A program made the position numbers and the translations under genes. From positions 50,474,400 to 50,538,399 of the forward strand of contig CM042092.1 in NCBI GenBank assembly GCA_023512835.1: a DNA stretch of 64,000 bases, written 5' to 3'. The stretch is from Taxillus chinensis (taxonomy: Eukaryota > Streptophyta > Magnoliopsida > Santalales > Loranthaceae). Of this stretch, positions 17,702 through 30,088 are shown one piece after another. Positions within the stretch are counted from its first letter, which is position 1. Every line of letters begins with the position of its first letter. The notes beneath the pieces are model-generated. The model saw only the letters and a list, made by a program, of their open reading frames with translations. It searched no databases and had not been told where the DNA came from.

Positions 17702-20027
17702 CACTTTTGGTGCCCAAACTTGTTTCGGGCGGTTAGGAGAAACAATAGTAGTGTCAACAGTTCCGGATTTAACTCTGTTAGGAATTTTTGCTTTCTAGGT
17801 TGACTTTATTTTGTTGGTTTTAGTTGCTTCTCTTACTTGGGTTTTCTTGGGAGAGACGCTCCTTTGAGATTTAGATTTTAATTTGCTCGAAGAACCCTTT
17901 TTATTTAACTGATCTTTATTAATATGAATTTGATTACAAAGCCAGTTATTAGATAAACGCCAACATTCATAGTGATAATGACCTATTTCCCTACAGATAG
18001 AACAAACACTATGGTGCGGAGTACAAACAGGGGATATAGGTCTCTTAGATTTTACAGACGTTATACTCTGTTTCCTATGGCCTAGTCCATTGCGTTTGGG
18101 TGACGCGCTCTTGGCCCTAGATGCGTCAGCCTTAGCCTTTCCTTTCTTTCTGGGTGCTACAGTTTCGGATTTAACTGCAGCAACCTTCCCTTCATCATTA
18201 GATACGGGTGCTACTGCTTCGGGAACAGCAGTAACAGCCTCAGCTCCACAATCATAAACTATGGTGCCACCTGAAATGAAACCATCCAATGGTTTTGATG
18301 TACTAACAGGATAAAGGTTGGTTAGTTTCGGAATGAAATCCGGAGGACACTCAGTAGTCTGTGTGGAGGTCGATGGTTCGGAACCTAGGCTAGGTTTGAC
18401 TCGGATGTTATCCAAATCAGTCCTAAATGTAGAGGCTATTTCCCCGGATTTTAGTCAATTACGATTTATTTCCTTTTCCCGTTCCAGTTCATTCTCGAGT
18501 CTTTTCACAATAACTTTTAGGCTTGATAGGTTGGTATTTAGCAAATGATTTTCAGCTCTTAGATCATGATACCAAGCCTCTTTTCCTCTGAAGTCAGCTA
18601 TGTCCTTTTCAAATCTAGTAATAGTAAATTCAAGACGTTTGTTTTGACTTTCCATATCTTTGTACATTTGAGTAATTATTAGTCTCTCATTCTTTTCATG
18701 ATCACGTTCAGTAATAAGAGATTCTAATTTACTCATGAGCTCAGAGATTGAAGGTACCTCAGTATTTTCCATGAGGTAGACGTTCGGTTTAGGAGTTGGC
18801 TCATCATCCGAGGATTCCTCCTCTTCTTTTGAGCCACTGACGTATTTTGTGACGAACGCCTTCCTCTTGTTTTTGCTGTTGTCTGAGGTGGAGCGGCAAG
18901 GAGTTACCTTGTTACTTTTCTTGGCCACTTTAGATTTGGATTTGCAGTCCATGGCTCAGTGACCGGTTTTCCCACAGTTGTAGCATTCCTGGGAACTGGA
19001 CTCTGATCACTCCTTCCTTCGGAAAGATGATGAGGAGCCTTTTCTGAATCCTTTTCTGCTTTTCCGTAGGAATCACTCAAAGGATTTGACAAGGAGAGCT
19101 ATTTCCTCTTCCTCGTCAGAGTTAGAATTCTCGGACTCGTCCGTATCATCATTCCTCAGTATGCTGAGACATTCCGTAGCTTTGAGAGCTACCCCCTTTT
19201 CTCTTCGAGCTATTTTCTCATATCGGTCAGTGTATTTAAACCTGACCTGACCTCGTGAGTCCGTAGCTCTCTATAAAGTTGTTCAAGGGGAACATACTGT
19301 CAGTTCTTGTCGGATTGCATCTGGAGTTGTTTGGAGTAGTAACGATCTGGCAAGGAGCGAAAGAACTTGTCATTGATATGAGATTGAGAATAATGCTCAT
19401 TGACAGTTTTCAGCTCCAGGATGAGCTTGCTGAATCTCCGATAGATGCTCTCGAGTGATTCGCTCGGTTTGTGATTGAAACTCTCAAAGTTCTGTCTGAG
19501 AGTACAGATAATGTTCTGCATTTGGGACTGACTTCCCTCATAGAGGATTGTCAGTTTATCCTAAACAACTTTCGATGTTGTGCAGCCCTGGACGTCCGTG
19601 AAAGCCTCGGAATCCAAAGACGATGTAATATATGCTAGAGCCTTTTCGTTAGCACACTGCCAGGCTCTTTCATCATTGGTGAGTTCGGCATCAGTCTTTG
19701 GTCTTCTAACTCTATGTTCTCCGATTGTCATCGGAGTGGGTATCTCCTGATGAAGACATGGCCACATGAGATGATTATGGCAAACCATGAACATTCTCAT
19801 GTGAGCTTTCCACTGGGAGAAAAGCTTAGGTGTGAATTTGGGTGGCTTTGTCAGAGTGAAACCAGAACTCCGTGGTTGTGAAGTAGCGGCAGCAGCAGGT
19901 TGAGGTGGATCGACATTTTCACTGCTGCTACGATTTGGAAGGGGCTCTTGTGCACCTCCGGAGTTAAGGCGAGTGTTGAATAGCATGCTACTTTCTTCGG
20001 CATTTGGTAAGAGTGAAAGAGTGGGAT
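17702..20027 (-). pseudogene. gag: gag of copia element A
   Basis: Broken capsid gene. Around the start the sequence is ATGCCGAAG where G has ATGGCCGAAG, a 1-base loss that puts the native ATG out of frame. Trp codons are now stops at 19561-19563 (TAG) and 19300-19302 (TGA). There are two CCHC zinc knuckles, each 14 residues: 18944-18985 (with a Trp-to-stop change inside) and 17963-18004 (CSICREIGHYHYEC). Between them lies a charged, coiled-coil-like stretch and an Ala/Lys-rich segment. It is closely similar to gag of G along its whole length, so the two are members of one family. Confidence 0.85.
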
Positions 20028-20050
20028 CTCTACTTAGAACAAATAGAACT

Positions 20051-20063
20051 TGCTCTGATACCA
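20051..20063 (-). other. Primer-binding site of element A
   Basis: Minus strand TGGTATCAGAGCA, initiator tRNA-Met type, two bases from the LTR edge at 20066. Confidence 0.9.
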
Positions 20064-20065
20064 CT

Positions 20066-20804
20066 TGTTGGTCCCTTAGAGCATAGAAGGGGGTGAATAG
20101 GCTCTTATCGAAACTCTTTTCTTTCTCTATGGCACAACACTTATCTGGTTAAGAGATAGAATCAATGCGGAAGATAACCAGATAGTGGAAGTATTTTGTT
20201 TTATTATCAGAATGATAAATACAACAAAATTGAAACAGACTAAAGCTTGAAAGCTTTTAGACCTACTTAACAACTCTTTAACACTCTGTTTACAAGTACA
20301 CACACGCTAACCTCTATGATCTCTATGAGCTTTTAGTACATACACAAAACTATGTCCTTTCACTTATGCACTCCTCTATAAATATACAAGTGTTGCTATT
20401 TATAGTGACATCCACAAGAGACAACCTTGAAACTTGTTGTTTCGGATATTGTGCCCATTTACTGTCTCTCGGAAATCTCTCTGCATTAATTGCTGCGGAT
20501 GTGGTCTTCAAGATCTTTGGTTTGCAACGCATAAGAGTTTTTGTAAGTTCCCAAGTGTAGTTAAAGTTGTGTCTACATATCCGGATGATCCACGTGTAAG
20601 ATGCTTTAGGTTCTCAACAAGTTTGTCTTACATCGGGAAACAGCGAGCTGGCGACTTTGATTACGAAGAGATAAGTTGAAGTAGCGTCTTCTTGAATCCA
20701 GTGTAAGGTTCCTTACTTCGTGTTTAAGTTAAGCTCGGATCCTTACTCCGTAATACTGATTGCTTACTCCGTATCAATTTGGTACTGGAATCCTTATTCC
20801 GTGT
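20066..20804 (-). repeat. 5' LTR of element A, segment 1
   Basis: It starts TGTTGGTCCC and matches the reverse complement of the inner half of the G LTR. It contains the first CCTTACTCCG units from about 20710 and breaks off after CCTTATTCCGTGT at about 20804. Confidence 0.85.
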
Positions 20805-22433
20805 AATCCATTTTATATTTCAACCCAAGATAGTCAATAAACATTCACAAGGTGAAAAAGATTAAACTAAAACATTGCAAATTAATTCATTATATCAAAC
20901 TCCATCCTAACCCCAATCAAGGGTTTTTAAACTTCCACAGTCAAATTGAAAACAACAAAATTACAGAACATGGATAAGAAAAACCAAAAGGATAGCTTGC
21001 CTATTTAGACCAAGAATTCCAAGCTTGATATTCTTTTCCCAGCAGGTTGCCTTGAAGCTCCAAGAGATGCCTCAAACCTTCTTCTTTCTCTCTCTCTACT
21101 CTAGGTGAGGAATGGAATGGAAGAGAATTGTTGAATATTGGATGATGACTTGATTGATGATTACAAATGATGGAGTAGCTCCCCTTTTATAGCCACCTAG
21201 GAGGAATTTGAATATTTTGAATTTGAATATCTCATTATTCCTCATAATTCCTCCAAATAATTAGCCCCTCTTAATTCTTTTGTAACTCCCCTTATTTTTG
21301 AATTTGAAAATGAGATAAATCACTCTCTTAAACCCCATAAAGACCTCAATCCAAATACAAAGCACCCATTTGAATTTGAATTTCTTCAATTAATTCTTCT
21401 TTGACTGAGTGTTTGGTGCTTGTCTTTTGATCAAATGACTTTGGTCCAGAAGGGAATAAGTATGCTGCAAAAATAAGGGGTCAATCACCAAAATCTGAGC
21501 TTGGTCGGGTGAAGAAATCTTCACTCAACCATCATCTAGGGTCTTCAAACTTCACTCGACCAGAAGGAAGTAATGTTCCATGATACTTGGAGAGTCTGAA
21601 TATGCAAAATAAGCTTCACTCGACCTGGTCGGGTGAAGAGTCCTTCACCCGACCACCTCCAAACGATCTCAGATTTCACCCGACTAGAAGGAAAAACTAT
21701 TCAATATGTCTCTTAGAAGCCTTCCATGAAGTATGGGCTTCACCCGACCTTCACCCGACTAACTTGAGATTTGGGCGTCGTGATCTTTAGGTCTTTGGGA
21801 TTCTTTTTTCCTTCTGTGGATTTGGTGAATTCTTCCTTGATTGTTGGATTCCTGTAAGAAATATAGCAAAAATACCACAAAAACTATAAGAAATCCTCTT
21901 TTCCGGGTTAGGCCATGAAAATATGAAAATGTAGCACAAATGGGCAGTAAATGAATCAAAAGTGTATGAAAATATACCCAAAATGGCCCTAAAAAGGGGG
22001 TATAAATCCCCTCGATCAGTTCCCACGAAGGAACAGACTGCAGATAATTCTGGAGCAATACTATTTTGTATTTGCATTGAATAGAAGAGAGAGTTGATCC
22101 TATTATAATAAGGGCTGGACCCTACTGTATTAAAGGAGAATAGTGGATTGGACTCGGTGTAGGTACACCCTCACCATTGTGAAGTAGATCACATTGATCG
22201 AACCATGTATATTATGTGTCTCTGTCTTTTTTTTCTCTTACATGCCTGCTTGTGACTGATATTGCATGAGACATTAAAATATCACCCAAACGAAGATCAC
22301 ATCTATTAGAGCAATCTCTCCAAAGTATTCTACTCATAAAACTTAAAGAAAGTTTTTATAGTATACAGATTCACCCCCCTCTTTGTATACAAACACTTAT
22401 ATAAAGATAACTGTGCTTGGAATCTGGGAATAT
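20805..22433. mobile_element. Composite insertion in the LTR of A: reverse LTR-like piece and copia remnant
   Basis: It replaces about 80 bp of the LTR, so it is not a simple insertion. Part 1 (20805-22018) reads from its right end on the minus strand as TGATCGAGGGGATTTATACC, a plausible LTR start; it is AT-rich, with repeated TCACCCGACC-like motifs at 21500-21770, and I see no coding region. Part 2 (22019-22433) starts with CCCACGAAGGAACAGACTGCAGAT, corresponding to the VPT-x-EQTAD end of copia pol (compare element C at 5404), then non-coding copia-like sequence ending in CACCCCCCTC. TSDs were not found. Confidence 0.5.
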
Positions 22434-22957
22434 CACTTACTCCGGAAGAGTTCCTTACTCGGCATGAGTTAAAGGAATGGATGGCTTACTCCGTATCAGC
22501 ACATCCTTACTCTGCATGAGTAACAGGTTCAGATTCCTTACTCCGTATCTAGTTCCCTTATGCCGTGCGAACAAAGGACTCGGGTCCTTATTCCACACAA
22601 GTCGTTCCTTACTCCGCATGTATAGAAGATTCAGATTCCTTACTCCGTGTCTTCTTTTCCTTAGTCCGCTTGAGTAGAAGACTTAGCTTTTTCTTCAGCC
22701 ATCACTTTCTCTTACTCTATGCGAGTTGTAGACTAGGATTCTTATTCCGCATCTAATTGACTTAGTCTGTTTAAAGTGTTATGTGCAGTTTCCTTAGTCC
22801 ATAGCTTTAAGTGATTAGTCTGCACGAATGATCCTTATTCCGTATGTGAAGTGTAGACTTGGTTATTTACCAAGTTTTGACGATACTCACTCTTGTCTGG
22901 ATCAGGATTATGTATCCTGTCCTTAGCTTTGCTCTCAGGAGTGAAGGTCCGGATTAA
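22434..22957 (-). repeat. 5' LTR of element A, segment 2
   Basis: It resumes the CCTTACTCCG array (10 or so degenerate units) and runs to GGTCCGGATTAA, directly before the GATCA target duplication of element G (22958-22962). It continues at 36026. Confidence 0.85.
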
Positions 22958-22962
22958 GATCA

Positions 22963-24349
22963 TGTTGGATCAAGCCCAGAATTTGGATAATGCTGATAAA
23001 GCCCTATGTAATTTGATCTGAGATCTTTTGTGTTTCTTTGATCGTTGCAGAAGATATGTTATTAATCCGGAGATACACTCATGAGAGCAAAGCTAAGGAC
23101 AGGATACATAATCCTGATCCGGACAAGAGTGAGTGTCGTCAAACACTTGGTAAATAACCAAGTCACCAATACATACGGAATAAGGAACATTTGTGCGGAC
23201 TAAGAACTTAAAAGCTACGGATTACGGAATTTGTTCCTAATGCCTCAAACGGACTAAGTCAAACGGATGCGGAGTAAGAGTCTTGGTCTACAAGGTCGCA
23301 TGAAGTAAAAGGTTTGACATGGAGTTAAAAAGTTAAGTCTTCCCCTCAAGCGAACTAAAGTAAAGAAGACACGGAGTAAGGCATCCGAGTCTTTCATACA
23401 TATGGAGTAAGGAAGTATTGATGCGGAATAAGGACCCGAGTCTTTATTTGCACGGAGTGAGGAAACTAGATGCGGAGTAAGGAATCCGGGCCACTCACTC
23501 ATGCGGAGTAAGGATGCGCTAGTACGGAGTAAGCCATCCGATCCTTTGAACTTACATACGGAGTAAGGAACTTACATGCGGAATAAGGAAGCACTGATAC
23601 GGAATAAGCACTCCGACCTTCTCATTCACACGGAGTAAGGAAGCGCTGACATGGACTAAGGATTCCAGTACCAAATAGATACGGAGTAAGCAACCACTTA
23701 CACGGAGTAAGGTTTCGAGCTTCATTAGCAACGGAGTAAGGAAAATTACACCGGACCAAGAAGATGCTACTTCAAACTACCGCATTTTAAGTTATCAGCT
23801 CGTGGTGTCCCGATGTAAGACAAACTCGTTGAGAACCTGAAGAATCTTACACGTGGATCACCCGGATATGTGGACACAAGCTTAATTATATTTGGGAACT
23901 CACAAAGGCACTTATACTCTTCAAACCCAAGATCTTGAGCTCCACAAACCGCAGCAGTCAAGGCAGAGAGATTACCGTGGAACAGTTAGTGTTGAACGCA
24001 TTCCGAAACTACAAGTTCCAATGTTGTCTCTTAGGAATGTTTGCATAAATATTCATACTTTTACATTTGTGTGGGTGCGCGAATGAGCCTGAATTAACCC
24101 TGTGTATGCACAAGAGCTCAAAGATACAATCTAGGCTAGTGTGTGAATCTTTTTGTAAATAGAGTGTAAGAGAGTCTTGCTTCTATTTTGTTGTAATTAT
24201 CTCTTGATAATAAAACAAAATACTTCCACTATCTGGTTATCTTCCGCAGTGATTCTATCACTTAACTAGATAAGTGTGGTGTCTTAAGAGATTAGAAAGA
24301 GTTTCGATAAGAGCCTATTCACCCCCCTCTAGGCTCCAAGGGACCATCA
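22963..24349 (+). repeat. 5' LTR of element G
   Basis: It runs from TGTTGGATCAAG to GGGACCATCA. About 20 degenerate CGGAGTAAGG/CGGAATAAGG units lie between about 23175 and 23750. A possible polyadenylation signal AATAAAA is at 24209-24215 and the conserved terminal block CACCCCCCTCTAGGC at 24321-24335. It drives rightward transcription of the element in the family model. Confidence 0.95.
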
Positions 24350-24351
24350 AG

Positions 24352-24364
24352 TGGTATCAGAGCA
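24352..24364 (+). other. Primer-binding site of element G
   Basis: TGGTATCAGAGCA, initiator tRNA-Met type, two bases after the LTR end. Confidence 0.95.
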
Positions 24365-24410
24365 AGTCTATTTGTTTAAAAGTAGAGATCCTACTCTTTT
24401 ACTCTAAGCA

Positions 24411-26704
24411 ATGGCCGAAGAAAGCAGTATGCTATTCAATACTCGCCTTAACTCCGGAGGTGCACAAGAGCCCATCCCGAATCGAAGCAGCAGTGAAAAC
24501 GTTGACCCACCTCAACCTGCTGCTGCCGCCGCTCCTCTACCACGGAGTTCTGGTTTTACCCTGACAAAACTGCCCAAATGCACACCTGACCTTTTCTCCC
24601 AGTGGAAAGCTCGCATGAAGATGTTTATGGTATGCCATGATCATCCCATGTGGCCATGTCTTCATCAGGAGATTCCAATTCCGATGACTAACGGAGAACA
24701 TGGAGTTAGAAGACCAAAGACGGATGCCGAACTTACCAACGATGAAAGAGCCTGGCAGTGCGCTAGTGAAAAAGCTCTAGCTTATGTTACATCGTCTTTG
24801 GATTCCGAGGCTTTCACGGACGTCCAAGGCTGCACGTCAGCAAAAGCTGTCTGGGATAAACTGACAATCCTTTATGAGGGGAGTTAGTCCCAGATGCAAA
24901 ATGTGATATGTGCTCTCAGACAGAATTTTGAGAGTTTCAATCACAAACCTAGCGAATCCCTTGAAAGCATCTATCGGAGATTCGGCAAGCTCATTCTAGA
25001 GCTAAAAACTGTCAATGAGCACTACACTCAGTCTCAAATCAATGACAAGTTCTTTCGATCCTTGCCGGATCGCTACTACTCCAAGCAGCTCCAGATGCAA
25101 GCTGACAAAAACTGGCCGTTTACTGCCCTTGAGGAAATATATGGAGAGCTTCGGACTCATGAGGTCAGATTCAGACACACTGACCGTGATGTGAAAATAG
25201 CTCGGAAAGAAAAAGGGGTAGCTCTCAAAGCTACAGAATGCTCCAGTAATCATCAAGAGGATGATATGGATGAGTCAGAGAATTCTGACTCAGACGCAGA
25301 AGAGGAAATAGCTCTTCTTGTCAAATCCTTTGAACGATTCCTTCGAAAAAGTAGAAAAGGATTCAGAAGAGGCTCCTCATCATCCAGAAGGAAGGAACGA
25401 TCCGAGTCGAGCTCCCAAGAATGCTTTAATTGTGGGAAACTGGGTCACTGGGTCAAGGAATGCAGATCCAAATCTAAGATGACAGAAAAAAGTGACAAGG
25501 TTACTCCTCTACGTACCACCTCAGACAACAGCAAGAACAAGAGGAAGGCGTTCGTGACAAAGTACATCAGTGGCTCGGAAGAAGAGGAAGAATCCTCGGA
25601 TGATGAGCCAACTCCTAAGCCGAACGTCTGCCTCATGGCAAATACTGAGGTACCTTCTATCTCTGAGCTCATGAGTAAATTAGAATCTCTTACTACTGTA
25701 TGTGATCATGAAAAGAATGAGAGACTAATAATTACTCAAATGTACAAAGATATGGAAAGTCAGAATAAACGTCATGAATTTACTATTACTAGACTTGAAA
25801 AGGACATAGCTGACTTCAGAGGGAAAGAAGCTTGGTATCACGATCTAAGAGCTGAAAATCATCTGCTAAATACCAATCTTTCAGGCCTAAAAGTTATAGT
25901 AAAAAGACTCGAGAATGAACTTGAACAGGAAAGGGAAATAAATCATAAGTGGCTTAAATCCGGGGAAATAGCCTCTACATTTAGGACTGATCCGGATAAT
26001 ATTCGAGTCAAACATGGCCTAGGCTCCGAATCATCAACCTCCAATGCTCAAGCTACTGAGTGTCCTCTGGATTTCACTCCAAAACTAACCAACTTATATC
26101 CTGTTAGTACATCTAAACCGTTGGATGGTTTCATTTCAGGTGGCACCATAGTTTATGACTGTGGAGTTGAGGTCACATTCGCACTTCCCGAAGCAGTAGC
26201 ACCCGTAACTAATGATGAAGGGAAGGCTGCTGCAGTTAAAGCCAAAACTGTAGCACCCAAAAAGAAAGGAAAGGCTAAGGCTGACGCATCTAGGGCCAAG
26301 AGCGCGTCACCCAAACGCAATGGATTAGGCCACAGGGAACAGAGTAGAAAGTCTGTAAAATCTATGTATCTCCTGTTTGTACTTCGCATTATAGTGTCTG
26401 TTCCATTTGTAGGGAAATGGGTCATTATCACTATGAATGTTGGAGTTTATCTAATAACTGGCTTTGTAATCAAATTCGTACCAATAAAGATCAGTTTAAT
26501 AAAAAGGTTTCTTCGAGCAAAACAAAATCTAAACCACAAAGGAGTGTCTCTCCCAAGAAAACCCAAATAAAAGAGGCAGCTGAAACTAACAAGTTAAAGT
26601 CAACTTGGAGAGCTAAAAGTCCTAGCAAAATTGAATCCGGAACTGTTGACATTACTGCTGCTCTCTCTAACCGCCCGAAACAAGTTTGGGCACCAAAAGT
26701 GTAA
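24411..26704 (+). pseudogene. gag: gag of copia element G
   Basis: The start is at ATG 24411 (MAEESSMLFNTRL), 47 bp after the PBS. The UBN2-like capsid region covers residues about 50-260 (FSQWKARMKMFMVCHDHPMW, VWDKLTILYEGS, LESIYRRFGKLILELK, FFRSLPDRYYSK). TAG at 24885-24887 interrupts it where the relatives have Gln. Zinc knuckle 1 (ECFNCGKLGHWVKEC) is at 25422-25463 and knuckle 2 (CSICREMGHYHYEC) at 26399-26440. A short deletion near 26363, relative to A, puts knuckle 2 in another frame. Between the knuckles lies a Glu/Lys-rich coiled-coil-like stretch. gag ends with TAA at 26702-26704, and protease follows in the same frame. Confidence 0.9.
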
Positions 26705-28470
26705 ACTGTTGTCTTTCAGGAGCATCTCTGGAATGGATTGCCGGATCACTTGAAGTTAAAGATCAATCAAAGCAAGTGGATCCTCGATAGTGGATGCTCC
26801 GGACATATGACGGGTGATCAGACTCTTCTTGTAGAAGTTAATGAAAAACGAGGTCCATCCGTTTCATATGGTGAGAACAGCAAAGGTAAGACTGTCGGGT
26901 ATGGCACTTTAACTAACGGCTGTGTATCAATCACTAGAGTTGCACTAGTCGAAGGTTTAAAGCATAATTTGCTAAGTGTCAGTAATTTATGTGACAAAGG
27001 ATTCACTGTTTCCTTTATGTCCAACACCTGTACAGTAAGAGAAAACTTATCCGGAGATGTTAAGTTATCCGGATCAAGAGATGGGGACATATACTCAGTG
27101 GTCTTAAGAAATAATTCTTCTGACCCTGTATGCTTCCTCACTGAAGCTTAAGATGAAGATAGTTGGTTATGGCACAAGTGATGCGCACATTTAAACTTTA
27201 AGACATTGTCTAAATTAGCATCACTTGATCTTGTCACTGGCCTACCTAAACTCAAATTCTCCAGAGAGACTCTCTGTCGAGAATGCCAACTGGGCAAACA
27301 GACCAAACATAGCTTTAAGAGCAAATCAGTTAATTTAATAACTGCTCCTCTACAACTTCTTCATATGGACCTCTGTGGTCCTATTTCTGTTCCGTCACTG
27401 GCTGGTGCGAGATATACCCTTGTGGTTATCAATGATTTCACCAGATACACATGGGTGATGTTCCTGAAATCAAAGGATCAAACTTTTGAGCATCTTGTAG
27501 ATCTTTTCAACTGGATAAGCAACTCACAAGGACTGGGCATAAAGTGCATCAGGAGTGATCATGGTACAGAATTTGATTTTTCAGAAATGAGATCATATTG
27601 TTCTGAACAGGGCATACAGCATGACTTCTCTGCGCCCAGAACTCCACAACAAATTGGGGTAGCTGAGCGCAAGAATCGTACCTTAGTTGAGGCTGGTAGA
27701 TCTATGTTAGCAGGGGCAACGCTTCCTCTCAGTCTATGGGCTGAAGTTGTGTCCACTGCCTGCTATGTTCAAAACAGAACTCTAATAAATAAATCTACCA
27801 TGAAAACACCCTATGAGATGTGGAGAGGACGAAAACCTTCAATTTCACATTTCAGAGCTTTTGGGTGTACTGGCTACATATTGATAAATGGCAAAAAGAG
27901 ACCCGGAATAAATTTGAACCAAAATCTGATGATGGGATTTTTGTTGGGTACTCATTACATAGCAAAGCTTATCGGGTCTTCAATAGAAAACTTTTTAAAG
28001 TTGAAGAATCTATCCATGTGACTTTTGATGAAGCTAATCTTGATTGGTCAAAAGTTGCTTCTTCAAGTTCTAATGTGCAGAATTAGGACGATACATCAAC
28101 TATTCAAAGTTTATGAATGTTCCTGTTACACATACTGACCAACCACGTGGCACCAGTGAAGCACAAAGAAATGATATGGATGATGCTATGGACGATTCGG
28201 ACTCAGGACTACCATTAAACTCCGGACATATTCTTACGGATATCCAAAATCCCGGAGTCCCTTCAAGTCCGTCCGGACCAGTTAACACTGAAAGAAATAG
28301 TGTTGAAGAACTACCTAGTTCTACCGTACCTTCTAATATGGAAACATCTAGTCTGGACGAAGCTCAACCAGCAGATACACCTGAACCACCTAATCTGGCA
28401 GAGCTTCAAATTATTTAAGATCATCCATCACATGCACAGAATTACAGATGGACCCGAAACCATCCCTCAG
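26705..28470 (+). pseudogene. pol: Protease and integrase of copia element G
   Basis: Aspartic protease: WILDSGCSGHMTGD (Asp codon at 26786). Integrase: zinc-binding region with CRECQLG, catalytic Asp in HMDLCGP (about 27365), Asp in IRSDHGTEFD (about 27560) and Glu in PQQIGVAERKNRT (about 27660), so the DDE triad is present. Breaks: stops at 27149-27151 and 27179-27181, a frameshift near 27890 (GKKRPG), and stops near 28084 and 28416 where sister element A has Gln. The segment 28113-28418 is the Ser/Pro/Asp-rich linker before RT. In-frame with gag but for the TAA at the boundary. Confidence 0.9.
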
Positions 28471-30088
28471 ATCAAGTGATTGGTGATCCTACTGTTGGTG
28501 TAAGAAAAAGAGCAGCCACCTCCAACATGAGTCTTTACTCATGTTTTCTATCTCAAATAGAACCAAAGGTGGCAGATGAAGCTCTTCAGGATTCGAATTG
28601 GATAGAAGCCATGCAAGAAGAGCTGAATCAATTTAAGAGAAATAATGTGTGGACTTTAGTACCAAGGCCTAAGTCTCAGCAATTCATTGGAGTTAAATGG
28701 GTGTTCCAGAACAAGCTTGATATGGATGGAATAGTAATCCGGAACAAAGCCAGATTGGTAGCCAAAGGATATCGTCAAGAAGAAGGAATAGACTATGATG
28801 AGACCTTTGCTCCAGTAGCAAGACTTGAGGCAATCCGAATGTTTTTGGCGTATGCTTCATATGAAAACTTCATAGTTTATCAAATGGATGTCAAGAGCGC
28901 ATTCCTGAATGGAGATCTTCAAGAGGAGGTTTACGTGGAACAACCTCCCGGTTTCATTGAACCTAAAGCAGGACATCTAGTCTACAAACTTCGGAAAGCT
29001 TTATATGATTTGAAGCAAACTCCAAGAGCCTGGTACGACACACTGTCAGAATTCCTACTTGCTCACAACTTCCAAAAAGGGAAGATAGACACCACCTTAT
29101 TTCTACGAAAAGAGAAAGGACACACTCTAATCGTACAGATATACGTGGATGATATCATTTTCGGATCAACGAATTCGAAGCTTTGTGAAGAGTTTGCTAA
29201 GTTGATGACAGGCAAGTTTGAGATGAGCATGATGGGAGAACTGTCCTACTTCCACGGAATAGAAGTTAAACAATTGAAGGAAGGAATCTTCATTAATCAA
29301 GCTAAGTACACTCACGATCTTATTAAGAAGTTTGGTATGGAAGGTTCATCTCCCGTCAAAACTCCCATGCCTGTCAGTGCCAAGTTAGATCCTGATGTGG
29401 ATGGCATATCAGTAAATGTGACTGACTACAGAGGGATGATAGGATCCTTGTTGTATCTTATGGCAAGTCGCCTAGACATTATGTTTGCAACTTGCATCTG
29501 TGCACGATATCAGGCGAATCCCAAGGAGTCACATATGCTTCATGTTAAATGGATATTAAGGTATCTCAAGGGAACGATGAATTTGGGACTCTGGTACCCA
29601 AAGGAGTCTAACTTCACCTTATCCGGATACTCTGATGCCGACTTTGCTGGATGTCGCATCGACAGGAAGAGCACAAGTAGTACGTGTCAGTTTCTTGGAA
29701 ATAGATTAATTTCATGGTTCAGTAAGAAGCAAAATTCCGTATCAACCTCTATCTCGAGGTGGAATATATAGTCTTTGGAAGTTGCTGCGCACAGCTACTC
29801 TGGATGCAAAGTCAACTTACTGACTACGGTTTCAACATGTCATCTATTCCACTCTACTGTGATGACACTAGTGCAATTGCTATCAGCAACAATCCTGTCA
29901 TGCACCCTAAGACGAAGCATATTGAGGTCAGGTATCACTTCATACGCGACCATGTTCTCAAAAATCACATTTCCCTAGAACATGTTGCTACTGAAGATCA
30001 ACTGGAAGACATACTTACAAAGCCCCTACCTGATGCAAGATTCTCTAAACTACTCATCCGATTAGGTATGCTTGACTTCTCTGCATAG
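28471..30088 (+). pseudogene. pol: RT and RNase H of copia element G
   Basis: RT shows [49 protein letters not shown] and the catalytic YVDDIIFGS (Asp-Asp at 29148-29153). RNase H starts with [19 protein letters not shown] frameshift near 29745 removes the region around the conserved Glu (AEYI in A); the frame resumes at 29759 with [35 protein letters not shown] and ILTKPLP, stopping at 30088. Colinear with A 11755-10230. Confidence 0.9.

Noticed and set aside
22477..22756. Repetitive frames such as those in 22477-22677 and 22565-22756 (also 23254-23502, 2463-2654 and 34925-35212)
   Set aside because: Translations of the CGGAGTAAGG array in LTRs; the apparent protein repeats follow the DNA repeat.
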